From Vitrella brassicaformis (taxonomy: Eukaryota; Sar; Vitrellaceae): a stretch of 21,090 nt of DNA. Of this stretch, positions 18,205 to 21,090 are shown piece after piece. Each line of letters begins with the position of its first letter. Positions within the stretch are counted from its first letter, which is position 1. Made by a program: the position numbers and the translations under genes. The stretch covers positions 10,159-31,248 of the forward strand of contig CDMY01000649.1 of assembly GCA_001179505.1 (NCBI GenBank), in the 5' to 3' direction. The notes under the pieces were generated by a model that was given only the letters and a program-made list of their open reading frames with translations, was not told the origin of the DNA and ran no database searches.

Positions 18205-21053
18205 ATGGCACATCAGCAGCAACAACAACAACAACCATCAGAGGGCCCTGTATTTGACTATCGGTTGCCGTCGTACGACCCCAGCTTCATCTTTGCACAG
18301 AGAACCCTGCGCAAACTGCAAGTAGGTACCTACTTATGTGCGTGTCCATCTACTGCAGTCAACGATGAGCACTCGTGTGTGATGCCATGCACGTACGTTG
18401 TGTGGCTGCCAGTGCATGTTGAAGGAGGGCCTCATTGACAGCGGCGGGAGAGTCACCACACAACACGGTCTGACAGTCAGGCTTTTTTGCAATGTGTGCC
18501 TGCAGGGCAGATACATATATACACGTGGTTGTGTGTGTCGATCCGTCTTGTCTTGTGTGCACTGGCTGCAGATGGGAGTGTGTATCGCCACCACAGCGGC
18601 ACCCACCAGCGACGCCACCAGCCGAGAGACATCCTGCACTTCCCCCTCACACTCGACGCACAAGTAACCACACCACATGTACCCTCACTCGCCCCCACAC
18701 ACTCACTGGCAGTCGTCGGGTCTGCTTGCTATGTCTTCAGGTGGTCCCCAACAAGCGTCAGCAGCCGTCTTTCGCCCCGAACCCCTACTCGCAGCCAGTG
18801 CCGGGGTCCGTGCGCATCAACAGGTTCCTGCAGAAGGTAGACATCAATTGAGATGAATGGAATGACAGACAGACAGACAGACAGAGAGGGACAGACAGAC
18901 ACAACAGACAGACAGACAGACAGAGGCTCTTGTGATGTGAACTCACGGCACGGCACTCATCCCCTCCCCTGCCTGCCTGCAGATGGAGAAAGAGCTTCGG
19001 AAAGAGATGGACAACACATACACCTATGCACAAAGGTGCATGGCTTAGTGGGCGGCTGGGTGGGGTGGGCGGGGACGTGGCTCGCTGGTGGGTGGCGTGG
19101 TGCGCATTTGTGTGTGTGAGTGAAATGCAGGCGCAGGAGTCCGCCCGCCACACACAGGAAAAGGAACGGCTGCACTCTCGTCACGGACACACACACAAGG
19201 TACACTACCTGCCCTTCCAAACATCCATCCCTCCATCCGCTCACTCATTTCTGTCTGTCTGTCTGTCTGCCTGCACACCCCACCCTACCCAGCCCCTTCA
19301 CCACCACCGACCCCAGTGTCGCCCCGTGTGACCACACGGGCATCGGCAGCACCTTCCTGACCCAGATGATGGGAGCACACTACGACAGCTGCCCAAACAC
19401 GCCCTACAGGGGACACCAAAGGTACCTAGCTTGTGACATGTATGGGGGCCAACACGCATTCTGTCCACGCGTGTGTGTGTGTGTGCATACGTATACACAG
19501 GAGGGCCCCCCGTGGTCACTCTCAAGCCACCCGGCCACGGTCGGCCTGCAATCGCCCTCCTTACACACGGGCCGACAGGTGACTGACCTACCCCCCACAA
19601 TAATATACACACATCACATGTGTGTGTCTCTCATCCCTTCCTTGATCGTGCCTGCCGGGCCACCCATCCCATCGATGGCATCCATCCATCAGTGTGCCGC
19701 CCTCCCGCGCCCGCCGTACGGCCAACAGGCGGAGCAAAAGCGTCGAAAACACTCCACTGGCACGTACGATACGATACGAACGGACAATGTCTGCCTGCGT
19801 CTAGTCTACACACCCACTGTTGCACTGCACGCCCTTCTGCATGGCATGCAGTGGGTGACGATCCACACGCATCCTTCTTCCGGTCGCTGCGAGGAGCCAG
19901 GTCGCCCGACGGGAGTGTGCGGATGGACTTCTCGATGCTGAGGATTCGCAAGACGCCCAACCCCAACCCAATACTCACATGTACTCATTCATTGCCCCAT
20001 CCACACACACAAGACACCCGCATCCACCGAGTCGTCCATGTCATGTTGTGTTGTGTGTCCGTTCGTTCCTATCTAGGTGTGTCAGAGTGGCTCAGAGACA
20101 CGGGAAGGAGACGCGTCTTCGTCATTGAGCGGGTGGGTGGGTGGGTGCGGACAGTACAGTCAGTACATGCATCAAATTCACTGTCTGTCTTGTGGCCACA
20201 CGCCATGTGTGTTAAGTTAACCAACCATCCATCCAATTTATTCATTGGTGAATGTAGGCCAATGGTGCTCTCTATCGGCCCACTGCAGCGGACGAGAGCG
20301 ACTCCGGTGCGGTGCGCACCGCATGTCATGTGTGATGGATGGATGGATGGATGGATGATGTGGGAATAAATGTGGCTGGCTTGGCTTGGCTTCATGAAGT
20401 GAATGTGTGTGTGTATTTGATTTGTATGTATACAGGTGAGCGTCTCTTGCGGCCAAACGGCGTTGAGGAGGCAGGTATGTATGTAACTGACCACACTGGC
20501 TGGACACCGTGGATTGACACACAACTAACTACAGGCAGCGCAGCGTTCGGTTCGCTTGTGTGTGGTTATGGTATGACTGCAGTGAGGTCGACGCTTCTCT
20601 CGATGCACTGGCTGGGTACGGTCGGTACCCACGCACAGCACACCTACAGTACACACATTAATTATACTTATTGTATGATTGATATGATGTGTGTCACTAC
20701 CCCATGTGATGTGTACAGAGGCGCCGCCCTCTCAGTATCAGTCGCCCTTCTTTGACCTCAAGTGGTCCATACGGGACGACCAGTCGGAGTACAACCGCCT
20801 CATCGACGGTCAGCACACATGCATACAATGCAATGCAGCTATACGCTATCGACTCGACTCGACAAGGAAGGCAGCGTATACATTTCCCTGTGTCTCTGTG
20901 TGTGTGTGCGTGTGTGTGTAGGTCAGTGCTTCAATCACTTTCGTGGAAACAGGGAGCTGACGACCAAGGGGGGCCTCACGCGCACACTGCTGCGCTACTC
21001 GTCTGAGGCGCTCGTCAACACAGACACGTTCTTCCCGACATCGTACGACCTCG
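18205..21053 (+). CDS. Gene 8: tubulin tyrosine ligase-like protein (TTLL3/8-type), N-terminal part
   Basis: Fifteen exons join in phase and the gene runs off the right edge: 18205-18325, 18572-18663, 18741-18836, 18983-19035, 19131-19199, 19293-19421, 19501-19578, 19693-19763, 19852-19980, 20077-20132, 20258-20306, 20436-20474, 20583-20615, 20719-20808 and 20922-21053, followed by a GTAATA donor. About 412 residues are present. The first 250 are poly-Gln, then Arg/Pro-rich and disordered. The TTL domain then begins: VRSTLLSMHWLE matches the family's VR-x-AL-x2-RGW-x-E motif, SPFFDLKWSIRDD follows, and FNHFRGNRELTTKGGL with DTFFP matches the NH-x-TTK-GL and FFP motifs of the glycylase-type TTLL3/8 branch. 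TTLL enzymes ligate amino acids onto tubulin tails in axonemes. The ATP-grasp catalytic residues lie beyond the window, so glycylase versus glutamylase cannot be settled. Confidence 0.87.
18864..18924 (+). repeat. (GACA)n tracts in gene 8
   Basis: Two GACA/CAGA arrays separated by a short interruption occupy most of the intron between exons 18741-18836 and 18983-19035. They are direct repeats, not an inverted pair. Confidence 0.85.
20338..20357 (+). repeat. (ATGG)n microsatellite
   Basis: This tetranucleotide tract lies in the intron after exon 20258-20306 of gene 8. Confidence 0.85.
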
Positions 21054-21090
21054 GTAATATATAACCACACACGTACATACCTACGCACGC

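Overview
The window is eukaryotic nuclear DNA. It is GC-rich and gene-dense, and most genes are cut into many short exons (7 to about 740 nt) by introns of roughly 50 to 250 nt with GT-AG ends. Many introns carry (TG)n/(CA)n, (CTGT)n or (CCAT)n tracts next to the acceptor. The standard genetic code fits every model. A tubulin tyrosine ligase-like (TTLL) enzyme, a CELF-type RRM protein and a SANT chromatin protein point to a flagellated protist. The overall style suggests an alveolate, perhaps a chromerid such as Vitrella; that is an inference from style, not from a marker gene.

I built eight gene models by joining exons whose splice phases agree. Gene 1 (minus, 1851-130) is a 374-residue protein of unknown function. 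Gene 2 (plus, 1858-4635) is a 667-residue, low-complexity, probably nuclear protein. Gene 3 (plus, 4869-6574) is an SR-like protein with two tandem copies of a divergent RRM-like module; decayed copies of one of its exons lie downstream at 6627-6809. Gene 4 (minus, 8396-7263, no intron) and gene 5 (plus, 8917-10176, with one frame break) are head-to-head paralogues. They share short motifs with gene 1, so the window holds three members of a family I cannot name.

Gene 6 (minus, 14510-11379, 19 coding exons) is a WW-WW-RRM-coiled-coil RNA-binding protein whose RRM is CELF/Bruno-like. Gene 7 (plus, 15464-17763) joins a Tudor-like domain to a SANT domain of the ELM2-SANT co-repressor type. Gene 8 (plus, 18205 to beyond the window) is the N-terminal part of a TTLL protein, closest in motif to the TTLL3/8 glycylase group, and is cut by the right edge.

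The genes do not form a pathway. Two or three (3, 6, possibly 2) suggest RNA processing or nuclear work, one is chromatin (7), one is microtubule modification (8), and 1, 4 and 5 are a lineage-restricted family. The (UG)n-rich introns are the kind of ligand that CELF-type RRMs bind, which makes gene 6 interesting in this context. All exon joins are conceptual and rest on splice signals and phase, without transcript evidence.
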